Source: JBDSWU01 sp038230395
Lineage (GTDB): Bacteria > Patescibacteriota > Saccharimonadia > Saccharimonadales > UBA4665
Direction: 5' to 3'
NCBI GenBank assembly: GCA_038230395.1
Contig: JBBRNI010000012.1
Span: 1 to 20,982 of the forward strand
DNA: 20,982 nucleotides
Under the pieces are notes generated by a model that made no database searches, had not been told where the DNA came from, and saw only the letters and a list, made by a program, of their open reading frames with translations. The translations under genes were made by a program, and so were the position numbers. Shown here piece by piece: positions 5,579-13,044 of this stretch (positions within the stretch are counted from its first letter, which is position 1; each line of letters opens with the position of its first letter).

Positions 5579-6661
5579 TTAGTTCAGGGTGCAAGGAGTG
5601 GTGGTGCCATAATTGCTGGTAGGCGCGGTATCAACAAACGTATCACTAGCGGGTTCTGTACTAATACGCTTACAGAGGTTAGTAGCTTCGATGGCATAGT
5701 TAGGCAAAAGTGGACTGTCAGTCAATGGAATGTGGACTTGGAGTCGCTTGAGTACGCCGCGCGCCCGGCCCGTCGAGTCAATCACGGCTTGCGCTCCATG
5801 GAATTTGAGGGCGGTACCCGCAGTGTCAGTGCCAGTTATTTTAACATCTGACTGATCATAATGATCGGTCAGGTGCAACATATACGGCCCGGCCCCGGCG
5901 TTAGAACCATTAATATTTGTAATAGTAAAGCTGCAAGTTGACCCGGTACACTTTGCCTGCTTGAGGATGCCCTCGTCGGCACTGGTAGAGTTACCGTAGA
6001 CGGGGTTTTGGCTAGCAGCGGTAACCGGGTATCCATAGACCGTGAAGTTACCATTAACCATGGCCGCGCGATCAGGGAAAGTGTTGCCAGGCGTGTTGAG
6101 CGGCGTGATACCTACTTCCATTACGGCTGGATTGTTCCAGGCGGACTTCTGTTTGAGCCCGATGATACTAGGACCGGCGGTTTTGCCGCCAGTAGAGGTC
6201 CAGGACACGGTCAAAGTTTGAACTGGAGCCCCTGAGGCACTGGAAAAAGTGACGGTGTGATAGGTACTGTCGTCAAAATTGCTGTATTCCAGAATTGTTG
6301 GGTCAAGATTGACCGATAAGCAGGTATAAGCTACGGCCAGCTGGGTATTGATTGGCTGTAATGGTACTTGTGTATAATGTGGCTGGCCCATATGGTCGAT
6401 GTTTGGCGTACAGCCCGTATTGTTAGTGGTGATTTGTCCAGATCTAATATCGCCAGCAGCGTCCTCGATGCCGCTTTCGGCGGCATAGTAAGCCTGTGTA
6501 GCTAGCTGTTTATTGAGAGCACTCCGTTGCTCGCGGCGCGTCAGCTGGGCGAACCCAACTGTCAACAAGGCCAAAATTATTACCAAGGTTAGGGCAATTA
6601 CAATTGATGCAAATCCCCGCTCGTTTGTCTGTTTGTGCGATGTAATCATAAGCGTCTTCAT
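5579..6661 (-). CDS. PilX-like minor pilin/pilus assembly protein
   Basis: The product is about 360 residues. The start is uncertain: an ATG at 6661 (AAAGG 14 nt upstream) or a GTG at 6673 (AAAGG 2 nt upstream). A short N-terminus ending in ERGF leads into a hydrophobic helix (ASIVIALTLVIILALLTVGFAQL), then RREQRSALNKQLATQAYYAAESGIEDA. This is the pattern of PilX N-terminal domains, in which the A-x-x-A-AESG-x-E helix is typical. There is no glutamate at mature position 5, unlike classical pilins. A large Thr/Ser/Gly-rich region follows, presumably a beta-rich exposed domain, with several Cys near the end. It is the last gene of the minor-pilin operon, 19 nt after the preceding stop (7 nt if the GTG is used). 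A role in priming or tip assembly of the pilus is inferred from family and position. Confidence 0.72.
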   Translation of the reverse strand: MKTLMITSHKQTNERGFASIVIALTLVIILALLTVGFAQLTRREQRSALNKQLATQAYYAAESGIEDAAGDIRSGQITTNNTGCTPNIDHMGQPHYTQVPLQPINTQLAVAYTCLSVNLDPTILEYSNFDDSTYHTVTFSSASGAPVQTLTVSWTSTGGKTAGPSIIGLKQKSAWNNPAVMEVGITPLNTPGNTFPDRAAMVNGNFTVYGYPVTAASQNPVYGNSTSADEGILKQAKCTGSTCSFTITNINGSNAGAGPYMLHLTDHYDQSDVKITGTDTAGTALKFHGAQAVIDSTGRARGVLKRLQVHIPLTDSPLLPNYAIEATNLCKRISTEPASDTFVDTAPTSNYGTTTPCTLN

Positions 6662-6680
6662 ATATTGTATCACTACCTTT

Positions 6681-7352
6681 TTAATTGATCCGTTGCACTG
6701 CCCCGGCTGTCAACGTAGCTGTAGCACAGAATCGATCAGCAGTACCGCCGTTACAAGTAGTCGTATAGCCAGACAAGTTCAATAGATCATCATCGCCGTA
6801 AGCCACGCTAGCCTTAATTTCAAACAGTGCCGCATTGACAAGCGAAGCATTAAAATCTAGGCTGGTCAGGCGCATTTTTGAACCCAGCAATTCACTACCC
6901 GTCGCATCATAGTCAACACTTGTCGGATTAGCCAAATCTTTGGTCAGATCCATCGGCGTACAGGCTGCCCCACTAACCTTACTATTGCGCCAAACGGCAT
7001 GCAGCGTCGTACCGGCACCACTATCTATTGGTACGTTTTTAACGTAGGTGTAGCGAGCAGCCCCTTCACAGGCGACCATGACAGTATTGCCGGCGATTGT
7101 TTGCGTTGTAGTCACGACGGTTGGCGCGCCTTTGTTGAGCTGGATGTCCTGGGTTGCCGCGCTCACTAAGGCTCGGGTGGTGTCCTGGGTTTGTGATAAT
7201 GTCACGCCTTTGTAATAAAGATTGCCGATGCCGGTGATCATGACTGTTACAAGCAACAGAATTACCGCCAGAACAGTGGTAGCTATCATAAGTTCCAAGA
7301 TTGTGAATCCGGACTGCGCAGATTTGGAATCGGCGGTTATTAGGCGTTTCAT
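6681..7352 (-). CDS. Minor prepilin, PilW-like
   Basis: The 223-residue product has a type III prepilin signal: a basic 15-residue leader, then G15|F16-T-I-L-E20 with the essential glutamate at mature position 5, and a hydrophobic helix (LMIATTVLAVILLLVTVMI). The region after the helix (YYKGVTLSQTQDTTRALVSAATQDI) resembles PilW/PulJ-type minor pilins. Two Cys near the C-terminus may form a disulfide loop. PilD would process it, and it probably belongs to the tip-priming subcomplex. Its ATG overlaps the stop of the preceding pilin gene (ATGA), so translation is coupled, and no Shine-Dalgarno is seen. Confidence 0.85.
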   Translation of the reverse strand: MKRLITADSKSAQSGFTILELMIATTVLAVILLLVTVMITGIGNLYYKGVTLSQTQDTTRALVSAATQDIQLNKGAPTVVTTTQTIAGNTVMVACEGAARYTYVKNVPIDSGAGTTLHAVWRNSKVSGAACTPMDLTKDLANPTSVDYDATGSELLGSKMRLTSLDFNASLVNAALFEIKASVAYGDDDLLNLSGYTTTCNGGTADRFCATATLTAGAVQRIN

Positions 7353-7864
7353 GGTTGTGGTGGGTGCAGCCTGTACACCAATGTTACTGTATCCTGACCC
7401 ACACCCAGAACATCATCCCAGGTGACGCGGGCGGTGAAGGTATCAATCGCATTACCAGAACTATCAAGTGGCACATAACCTATCGCAATGTGGTACGGAG
7501 TGTTCACCGCACACTCAGCAGGATATTTGGTATGGTCTGACGTGAGGACTGTGGGTAAGTCTGCCGGAATTGCTGGATTAGCTACCACTGTACCTGCCGC
7601 GTCGATACAAAAGCTGGTTGACTGATAGATGTCGTGCGCTGGGTCGCCGGTAATTGCCGAGTAAGCTTTTAGGGTCTCTAGCTGTCCTTGGGCCAGAAAT
7701 GTTGCCTGACTGTTCTCCGCAGCTTGGCGGGTGGCCAGAAGGCTACGATTGGCGGTGGCGTAGGAGATACCAACCGCTAGGCCAAGCACAGCCAATACAA
7801 CGATCACTTCGACGATTGTGTCACCCGCCTGAGGACGCGCATTCGGGAAAAATTGCTTCAGCAT
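7349..7864 (-). CDS. Minor prepilin, PilV/PulI-like
   Basis: The 171-residue product has a 14-residue leader, then G14|D15-T-I-V-E19. The usual Phe or Met at mature position 1 is an Asp here, which is unusual though tolerated in some minor pilins. Glu5 is kept. The hydrophobic helix (VIVVLAVLGLAVGISYA) is followed by NRSLLATRQAAENSQATFLAQGQLETLKAY, typical of PilV/GspI-like minor pilins. Its start overlaps the upstream gene by 7 bp and its end overlaps the next gene by 4 bp, so this is the middle of a tightly coupled minor-pilin operon. Confidence 0.83.
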   Translation of the reverse strand: MLKQFFPNARPQAGDTIVEVIVVLAVLGLAVGISYATANRSLLATRQAAENSQATFLAQGQLETLKAYSAITGDPAHDIYQSTSFCIDAAGTVVANPAIPADLPTVLTSDHTKYPAECAVNTPYHIAIGYVPLDSSGNAIDTFTARVTWDDVLGVGQDTVTLVYRLHPPQP

Positions 7865-8682
7865 ATAGGCGCCAGGTTACTGAAAGCAGCTGTTGCTTTC
7901 AATTGATTACCACTGTCGCCGATGGTAATCTGAGATTTGCGGCTACCGTCAGTCAAGCAAATAATTACGCTGGTGGCAGTCTTGATAGTATTTTCGGCGA
8001 CGTCAACAGCATTACTGGTAGTCCCCAGTGTTGGATCAACCACTAAGCCAACTGTCTGAGCACCAGAATCATACAGGGTTGGGTCAGAACTATTAATCGT
8101 TCCCTGACCCTGGACTACACCAAAATTGAAACCAGCGGTATCTGTCTGTACTACAGCTCCATTGGTATAAGTAACCTGCATAGCGCTAACTTCCAAACTC
8201 TGTGGAATGGTTTGCGTTTTGGTTAGATCCACAGTTCCATTGGCGGTTGTGATTGGGCTAAGGGCTGAGTGTGTAAGAGAAGTCAGGGGAGCACCGCCAA
8301 CATCTGTTTTGGCTCCGGCCAGATAGACAATGTCATAGCTCTTTAATGGCGGGGCCCCAGAGAAGTGGAATAGTTCACCTAAAAAGGTACAGTCTTGGTT
8401 AGCACCCTGAGTATCGCTACCTGCTGGCACAAAATTTAATTTCCGTGGAGCACCCGAAACGATAGTGCAACTGAGCGGTACGTCGGTATAGTTACCATCA
8501 ACCACTGACTGGATTGCACCCTGAATGTCTGAAGCCATGCTAGTGGTTCCCTGGTTGAAAGCCGTCTTAGCTTGCTTGCCGGAAACAAACTGAGCAGCGA
8601 TGATAAACATCACGCCTGATACCGCTAGCACAATCATCACTTCGACGATGGTGTACCCCTGGTGTCGTTTGCCACCCTTCAT
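7858..8682 (-). CDS. Minor prepilin, GspH/FimT-like N-terminus
   Basis: The product is 274 residues from ATG 8682. The frame extends to 8703, but a -10 element at 8694-8702 makes 8682 the likely start. The leader MKGGKRHQG is followed by Y-T-I-V-E (Glu5 kept) and the helix VMIVLAVSGVMFIIAAQFV. The mature domain is long for a minor pilin and has little recognisable homology. Three Cys are present, at least one near the C-terminus (AAFSNLAPIC). It is the first gene of a four-gene minor-pilin operon (H-like, V-like, W-like, X-like), the order common in type IV pilus and type II secretion priming complexes. Confidence 0.85.
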   Translation of the reverse strand: MKGGKRHQGYTIVEVMIVLAVSGVMFIIAAQFVSGKQAKTAFNQGTTSMASDIQGAIQSVVDGNYTDVPLSCTIVSGAPRKLNFVPAGSDTQGANQDCTFLGELFHFSGAPPLKSYDIVYLAGAKTDVGGAPLTSLTHSALSPITTANGTVDLTKTQTIPQSLEVSAMQVTYTNGAVVQTDTAGFNFGVVQGQGTINSSDPTLYDSGAQTVGLVVDPTLGTTSNAVDVAENTIKTATSVIICLTDGSRKSQITIGDSGNQLKATAAFSNLAPIC

Positions 8683-8693
8683 AATGTTCTCAG

Positions 8694-8702
8694 TATATAG
8701 CA
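8694..8702 (-). promoter_or_regulatory. Extended -10 promoter of the minor-pilin operon
   Basis: On the minus strand this reads TGCTATATA, 11 nt before ATG 8682. An overlapping TATACT (8692-8697) ends 9 nt before it. Either implies a leader of only a few nucleotides and no Shine-Dalgarno. Confidence 0.5.
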
Positions 8703-8731
8703 CAAGCAGTATCGATACCAGTCACAAAGAC

Positions 8732-9580
8732 CTACACACCGAGCAAAAACATATGCTGATACCAGTCTAGTATGCTCTGCCCAAACAGCACTGCGACAAT
8801 CGCGCCAACGATTAGGAATGGACCGAATGGAATCGTACTGGTGCGCTGCATTTTGCCGAGGTATAACATTGGTACTGACACTAAGCTACCCGCAAGCGCC
8901 GCCAAAAATATCAGCAATATAGCCCGCGCTGGGGTGCCAACTACTAATCCGAGCAACCATCCAAGTTTGACGTCGCCGCCACCAATCCATTTGCCGCTCG
9001 ATACCTGGTATATCACATAGAAGATACCGCCACCAACCGCCACTGCCAGCACTTCGTTGAGCGCCGTTTTGGTCGGATGACTACTGTCAAATATCCGAAT
9101 AGCCGCCATCATCAAGCCTATAGCCCCTAAAGGAAAGACGATCCTATCAGGAAGTAGATACCACTTTAGGTCATATATAAGCAGTGCCATTAGCCCAACA
9201 ACTAAGGCGAGCCACAGGCCAAAAAAGACAGTGTGCAGACCACCGGTCAGTGTATATGGCCAGTAAACATAGGAAACTACAAACAGTGTCATCGTAGCAA
9301 GCTCGACTAATGGATACTGCGGCGATACTGGTTTGTGACAGTAGCGACACTTGCCCTTCAGGCTAAGCCAGCTAAGTACCGGTACCAAATCCTTGGCGCT
9401 CAGCGTGTGGTGGCAGTCAGGACACATGCTGCGACCCTTACTGATTGAAAGATCTTTCAGATATTTCTTGCTTGGTTTCTTCTTCTCTACTTCATCGCCT
9501 TGCTCGTGCAGTCGCCAGACCAGCGCATTCACAAAACTACCCAGGCACAGGCCAAACACAATTAGTAGTACGATAATCAT
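8732..9580 (-). CDS. pilD: Prepilin peptidase PilD
   Basis: The product is 282 residues from ATG 9580. The frame also has ATGs at 9586 and 9589, but an extended -10 box ends 7 nt before 9580. This is a polytopic inner-membrane aspartic protease of family A24. The first membrane segment contains GSFVNALVWRL. Two CxxC pairs (C53/C56 and C78/C81) form the usual zinc-binding cytoplasmic loop of bifunctional prepilin peptidase/methylases. The catalytic aspartates lie in YDLKWYLLPD (D137) and in GGGDVKLG. It cleaves the G|F prepilin sites seen in the neighbouring pilins and probably N-methylates them. A lysine-rich insert (about residues 28-48) precedes the first CxxC. It sits between the major pilin and the minor-pilin operon with its own promoter. 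Confidence 0.95.
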   Translation of the reverse strand: MIIVLLIVFGLCLGSFVNALVWRLHEQGDEVEKKKPSKKYLKDLSISKGRSMCPDCHHTLSAKDLVPVLSWLSLKGKCRYCHKPVSPQYPLVELATMTLFVVSYVYWPYTLTGGLHTVFFGLWLALVVGLMALLIYDLKWYLLPDRIVFPLGAIGLMMAAIRIFDSSHPTKTALNEVLAVAVGGGIFYVIYQVSSGKWIGGGDVKLGWLLGLVVGTPARAILLIFLAALAGSLVSVPMLYLGKMQRTSTIPFGPFLIVGAIVAVLFGQSILDWYQHMFLLGV

Positions 9581-9587
9581 TAGCATC

Positions 9588-9596
9588 ATGATAACA
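9588..9596 (-). promoter_or_regulatory. Extended -10 promoter of pilD (leaderless)
   Basis: On the minus strand this reads TGTTATCAT, ending 7 nt before ATG 9580. It starts immediately after the T tract of the pilin terminator. Confidence 0.5.
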
Positions 9597-9599
9597 CAT

Positions 9600-9624
9600 A
9601 AAAAACAGGCCCCGTAAGGCCTGT
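9600..9624 (-). terminator. Rho-independent terminator of the major pilin gene
   Basis: On the minus strand, AACAGGCC (9617-9624) pairs with GGCCTGTT (9604-9611) over a 5-nt loop and runs into TTTTTT (9600-9605). It lies 20 nt after the pilin stop, so it isolates the pilin message from pilD. Confidence 0.88.
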
Positions 9625-9644
9625 TCCGCTATGCTGTATTTAAA

Positions 9645-10133
9645 TTAAGCGTCTATACACTTAACCACATTGATACCTGAGGTTTCAATTGAGTAGTATA
9701 CACTTATTGCGCGAGTAGAGGCTGTATTACCACAATTCTGCCCTCTGAAAACTTGTATCGTACCGGTTGGTACCTGCGTCAAAGTTGCTGCTACTGGGAC
9801 CACGGCAGCGGCACCATCATTCACGGTTGTACCACCTTGACTTTTGACCGACTCAGACGTGGCATTAACGATTGTCACAGTACCGTTAGAGCCCGATACT
9901 GAGGTCGGCACTTTACCATCGTTGTCTGACACAGAAGTGCTGATTCCGGCGGCGACAATGCCCGCATCATTCTTAATAGCAGTGTTACGACCGTTACGCT
10001 GGAGGGCTGGTACGGCCAGCAGCACAATTAGGATGATCAGGCCGGCAATTGCCAAGACGATCATGACTTCGATGATAGTGAATCCCTTTTGGTCAGACCG
10101 TTCGGCCTGAATTTTTTTTAATTTATTCAGCAT
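9645..10133 (-). CDS. pilA: Type IV pilin, probable major subunit
   Basis: The 162-residue prepilin has a 17-residue basic leader, K16-G17|F18-T-I-I-E22 with Glu5 kept, and a helix (VMIVLAIAGLIILIVLLAVPAL). The mature domain is small and Thr/Ser/Gly-rich, with exactly two Cys near the C-terminus that could close a D-region disulfide loop. It is the only gene in the cluster with all the marks of a highly expressed monocistron: a promoter with 17-nt spacing, a strong AAAGGGG Shine-Dalgarno 8 nt before the ATG, and its own strong terminator. That makes it the likely main building block of the pilus. This is an inference, since the adjacent pilin gene shares the same N-terminal type. Confidence 0.88.
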   Translation of the reverse strand: MLNKLKKIQAERSDQKGFTIIEVMIVLAIAGLIILIVLLAVPALQRNGRNTAIKNDAGIVAAGISTSVSDNDGKVPTSVSGSNGTVTIVNATSESVKSQGGTTVNDGAAAVVPVAATLTQVPTGTIQVFRGQNCGNTASTRAISVYYSIETSGINVVKCIDA

Positions 10134-10175
10134 TGTAAGTGCCCCTTTACAAAATTAATTTACTGCTTATGGTTA

Positions 10176-10192
10176 GATAGTACCTGACTATC
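10176..10192. promoter_or_regulatory. Palindrome overlapping the pilin -10 box
   Basis: GATAGT-ACCTG-ACTATC has 6-bp perfect arms and a 5-nt spacer, and includes the whole -10 hexamer. It is a candidate operator or supercoil-sensitive element. No dedicated regulator is encoded in the pilus cluster. Confidence 0.45.
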
Positions 10193-10205
10193 AGTGGTGT
10201 CGCAA
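10177..10205 (-). promoter_or_regulatory. Promoter of the major pilin gene
   Basis: On the minus strand, -35 TTGCGA (revcomp of 10200-10205), a 17-nt spacer and -10 TACTAT (revcomp of 10177-10182). The transcript would have a leader of about 35-40 nt holding AAAGGGG 8 nt before ATG 10133. This is one of the few conventionally leadered genes in the window. Confidence 0.65.
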
Positions 10206-10209
10206 GGAC

Positions 10210-10218
10210 TTATCCACA
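10210..10218. other. Perfect DnaA-box sequence
   Basis: TTATCCACA matches the consensus R-type DnaA box. It lies 5 bp upstream of the -35 of the pilin promoter and just after the stop of the preceding gene. No second box and no AT-rich origin-like tract is seen, so it is not an origin. It may be coincidental or regulatory. Confidence 0.35.
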
Positions 10219-10220
10219 GT

Positions 10221-10727
10221 TTATAGCTGTTGGCAGCGGCCAACGCCACCGCCACTTCCTTGTGTTGCGTAGAGCGCTACCACATCGCTGTAGCCGGCTG
10301 CCGAGGCAGTACCAGCCCCATCTACCGCAGGATCGCAACGTTGGTAGTTGTAAATATCTACCGTATCAGTATTCGTAATGGCGGGGTGTGAGACCGGAGC
10401 AAGTTGCGAACCAACTGTCAGTGAGATACTGGTGCTCGCCGAACCATCATAATAGACCAACTTCTCATGCTCTAGGAAAGTACCAACCCCGAGGCAGCCA
10501 GCACCACTACATGTTGGTGGTATGCTACCACTGTTATTTAACTCATACTGCGACACTGCTCGTAGCACTGCTAAGACACCTTGCTTGCGCTGACTGTTCA
10601 CTGAGCTACGATTTAACGCTGGTATTGCTTGAAACACGAGCAACAGTATGAAACCAGCTATTGCAAGCACGATGATGACTTCAATAATCGTGAAGCCTTG
10701 ATCTGACTTATCGCGAGCTTGCGACAT
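10221..10727 (-). CDS. Type IV pilin-like protein (second pilin)
   Basis: The 168-residue prepilin has an 11-residue leader, G11|F12-T-I-I-E16, and a helix (VIIVLAIAGFILLLVFQAIPAL) very like that of the major pilin next door, suggesting tandem duplication. The mature domain differs. It has four Cys (two close together in PTCSGAGC, one in YQRCDP and one in the final RCQQL), so two disulfides are possible. It follows pilC by 3 nt with a GGGGA ribosome-binding site and has no terminator of its own. It is therefore expressed with the assembly-machine operon, probably at a lower level than the major pilin. It may be a minor or alternative subunit. Confidence 0.87.
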   Translation of the reverse strand: MSQARDKSDQGFTIIEVIIVLAIAGFILLLVFQAIPALNRSSVNSQRKQGVLAVLRAVSQYELNNSGSIPPTCSGAGCLGVGTFLEHEKLVYYDGSASTSISLTVGSQLAPVSHPAITNTDTVDIYNYQRCDPAVDGAGTASAAGYSDVVALYATQGSGGGVGRCQQL

Positions 10728-10730
10728 CTG

Positions 10731-11945
10731 TTAGTTCCCCGAGAAGCCGGCCTGATTGACCAGGCCATAGATTGGCAATAGTATAGCCGCCACGATTATA
10801 ATAGCCATTATACCCATGATCACCATCATAACCGGTTCGATGATTGTGCTAATAGCTTTGATCTGGTTGTCGACTTCTTTTTCGAAGTAGCTAGCGATTT
10901 TTTCGAGCATCACTTCCATCGATCCGGACTGCTCACCAATTCTTAGCATGTTTGGAACCAACTCCAGAAAATTGGGATCATTAGATATTGAGTCAGACAG
11001 AGCCTTACCGCCTTTTACTTCTTCAATCGCGTTTCGAATTGACCGACTAATTTGTGTATTATCAACAGCATCTGCAGTTATCTCTAGCACCTGAATCAGA
11101 GGTACACCAGCACCCACCAAGGTCGTCGCCGTACGAGCAAAACGAGCCATGTACATCTTCATGAACAGTGGGCCGACTGGCCAGATGCGCATTTTCAATT
11201 TGTCGATGATAGATTTGCCCGTTAGTGTCCGCGCCCCACGGGTGGTTCCAAATACCAATAGCCCCAGAACAATAAGTACGATGATGTAATCGTGAGTTAT
11301 GAAGTGCGAGACCGCTAATAAAGCACTCGTTAGAGGTGGCAGTGTGGCTCCCTTCAGGCCGGCATATATATTGGAAACCTGTGGGAGCACCTTGACTATC
11401 ATAAATCCTACCACAACTAACATCACCGCAAATACGATCAATGGGTAGATCATAGCACCGCGGACTTTACTAATAATGTCAGCGTCTTTTTCTTGCTGGT
11501 CTGCTAAGCGCTCTAGGCCGGTGTCAAGCGTACCAGAGGTCTCGCTAGCCGCGATCAGGCTGACGTAGACGCGGTTGAAGACCTTGGGATGCCTGGCCAG
11601 GGCGACACTAAAAGCCGTGCCTGATTCAACCCCGGTAATCACATCGTTAATAACAACTTTGAGTGGCTTGTTAGTGGTCTGATTAGAGACACTGCGGAGG
11701 CTCTGCACTAGTGGCAGACCAGCGTTGATAAGGGTTGATAGCTGGCGACTAAACAGCACCTTGTCTTTAGTTTTGATGCGAGCGAAGCGCTTACTGCTGG
11801 CAGCTTTTTCAACTTTTAATGATATCGGTGACAGGCCCTGCTCGCGGATCAATTTGGCGGCAGCTGCCTCATTGTCGGCCTGCACCTGGGCTTTGATCTT
11901 TTCGCCTGTGGTGGTATTGCGGGCTACATAGGTATACGTCAGCAT
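10731..11945 (-). CDS. pilC: Pilus platform protein PilC
   Basis: The product is 404 residues, the standard PilC/GspF length. A short N-terminal region (YTYVARNTTTGEKIKAQVQA) is followed by two homologous T2SSF domains (about residues 68-192 and 272-396), each ending in membrane segments. Typical motifs are FSRQLSTLINAGLPLVQSL in the first and ARFARTATTLVGAGVPLIQVL in the second, with the conserved E-SG-L/E-x-SG-S features (ASETSGTLDTG, IGEQSGSMEVML). It is the polytopic membrane platform on which PilB or PilT turns. Its ATG is 2 nt after pilT, with AGAGG inside the end of pilT as ribosome-binding site. Confidence 0.95.
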   Translation of the reverse strand: MLTYTYVARNTTTGEKIKAQVQADNEAAAAKLIREQGLSPISLKVEKAASSKRFARIKTKDKVLFSRQLSTLINAGLPLVQSLRSVSNQTTNKPLKVVINDVITGVESGTAFSVALARHPKVFNRVYVSLIAASETSGTLDTGLERLADQQEKDADIISKVRGAMIYPLIVFAVMLVVVGFMIVKVLPQVSNIYAGLKGATLPPLTSALLAVSHFITHDYIIVLIVLGLLVFGTTRGARTLTGKSIIDKLKMRIWPVGPLFMKMYMARFARTATTLVGAGVPLIQVLEITADAVDNTQISRSIRNAIEEVKGGKALSDSISNDPNFLELVPNMLRIGEQSGSMEVMLEKIASYFEKEVDNQIKAISTIIEPVMMVIMGIMAIIIVAAILLPIYGLVNQAGFSGN

Positions 11946-11947
11946 GA

Positions 11948-13015
11948 TTAACCTCTCATCAGCCTATCTAATTCATCCATATCAACGGCAAAATCACGAG
12001 CCACGTCGTAGGTAATGGTACCGGCGTGGATCAGGTTGACCAATGTGCGATCCATGGACTGCATACCAAACTCTGCGCCCGTTTGGATGACGGCTTCCAG
12101 CTGGTGGCTCTTGCCCTCTCTAATGATATTTCTGACTGCGGGGTTAGCCACTAGAATTTCTGCAGCTGCGACACGGCCACCGCCGATCGATGGCACTAGG
12201 CGCTGGGCAACGATGGCCATCAGAATGTTCGATAGTTGAGCGCGAATTTGCGGCTGTTGGTGTGGTGGGAAGACGTCAATCATACGGTCAATTGACTGAG
12301 CTGCACTATTGGTGTGCAAGGTTGCGTACACGAGGTGTCCAGTCTCTGCCATTGTAATGGCGCTGGCGATTGTCTCAAGATCGCGCATCTCTCCAAGCAG
12401 GACGACATCAGGGTCTTGGCGTAAGGCGCTGCGCATAGCGGCACTAAACGAGTATGTGTCATAGTGAACTTCTCTCTGGACAATGACAGATTTCTTAGAC
12501 TTGTGAGTAAATTCGATTGGGTCTTCGATGGTAATAATGTGCTTGCTCTGCTCGGTATTGATCTTGTGAATCAGAGCCGACAACGAAGTTGACTTACCGG
12601 AACCGGTTGGACCAGTCACCAAAACTAAGCCGCGTGGGAATTCAGCAAACTTGTTGACGATTTCTGGCAAGCCTAGCTGGGCGATAGTCAATATTTCATT
12701 AGGGATCAGGCGCAGAGCGGCGGCCATGTTGCCGCGCTCGTGGAACGCGTTGACACGGAAGCGACCGAGGTCGCCATAAGCAAAACTAAAGTCAAATTCC
12801 TTGTCCTTGAGTAGCATCTGTTTCTGGTCGTCATCGAGAATGGCGAAAATCAGCGCTTCAACAGACTCTTCATTCAGAACATCAGCCCCAACTACTGGTA
12901 GCAGCTCACCATCAACACGTAACATTGGCGGCAAGCCAACCTGAATGTGCAAATCGGAGGCTTTCTTTTTGAGAACTTCGTCGAGGAGAACCTCAATTCG
13001 TGGTTGTGCTTGCAT
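11948..13015 (-). CDS. pilT: Pilus retraction ATPase PilT
   Basis: The product is 355 residues, as usual for PilT. Walker A is GPTGSGKS (135-142), the Asp box is IEDPIE (about 163-168), Walker B is DPDVVLLGEMRD (201-212), the His box is around GHLVYATLHTN (226-236), and the retraction-specific AIREGK-type motif appears as AVRNIIREGK (293-302). The short N-terminal PAS-like domain (DLHIQVGLPPMLRVDG) also fits PilT and not PilB. All catalytic residues are intact, so pili can probably be retracted, allowing twitching, host pulling or DNA uptake. It sits 29 nt after pilB with GGGAAG upstream of the ATG. Confidence 0.96.
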   Translation of the reverse strand: MQAQPRIEVLLDEVLKKKASDLHIQVGLPPMLRVDGELLPVVGADVLNEESVEALIFAILDDDQKQMLLKDKEFDFSFAYGDLGRFRVNAFHERGNMAAALRLIPNEILTIAQLGLPEIVNKFAEFPRGLVLVTGPTGSGKSTSLSALIHKINTEQSKHIITIEDPIEFTHKSKKSVIVQREVHYDTYSFSAAMRSALRQDPDVVLLGEMRDLETIASAITMAETGHLVYATLHTNSAAQSIDRMIDVFPPHQQPQIRAQLSNILMAIVAQRLVPSIGGGRVAAAEILVANPAVRNIIREGKSHQLEAVIQTGAEFGMQSMDRTLVNLIHAGTITYDVARDFAVDMDELDRLMRG

Positions 13016-13044
13016 AGTTACTTCCCATCCCTGTTTTTCATATG

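Noticed and set aside
5569..5590. Shared bidirectional terminator between the recombinase and the pilus operon
   Set aside because: The two stop codons are one base apart and I see no hairpin with a T tract at the junction.
10200..10220. Replication origin suggested by a perfect DnaA box
   Set aside because: Only a single box is present, with no AT-rich unwinding region and no dnaA or dnaN nearby.
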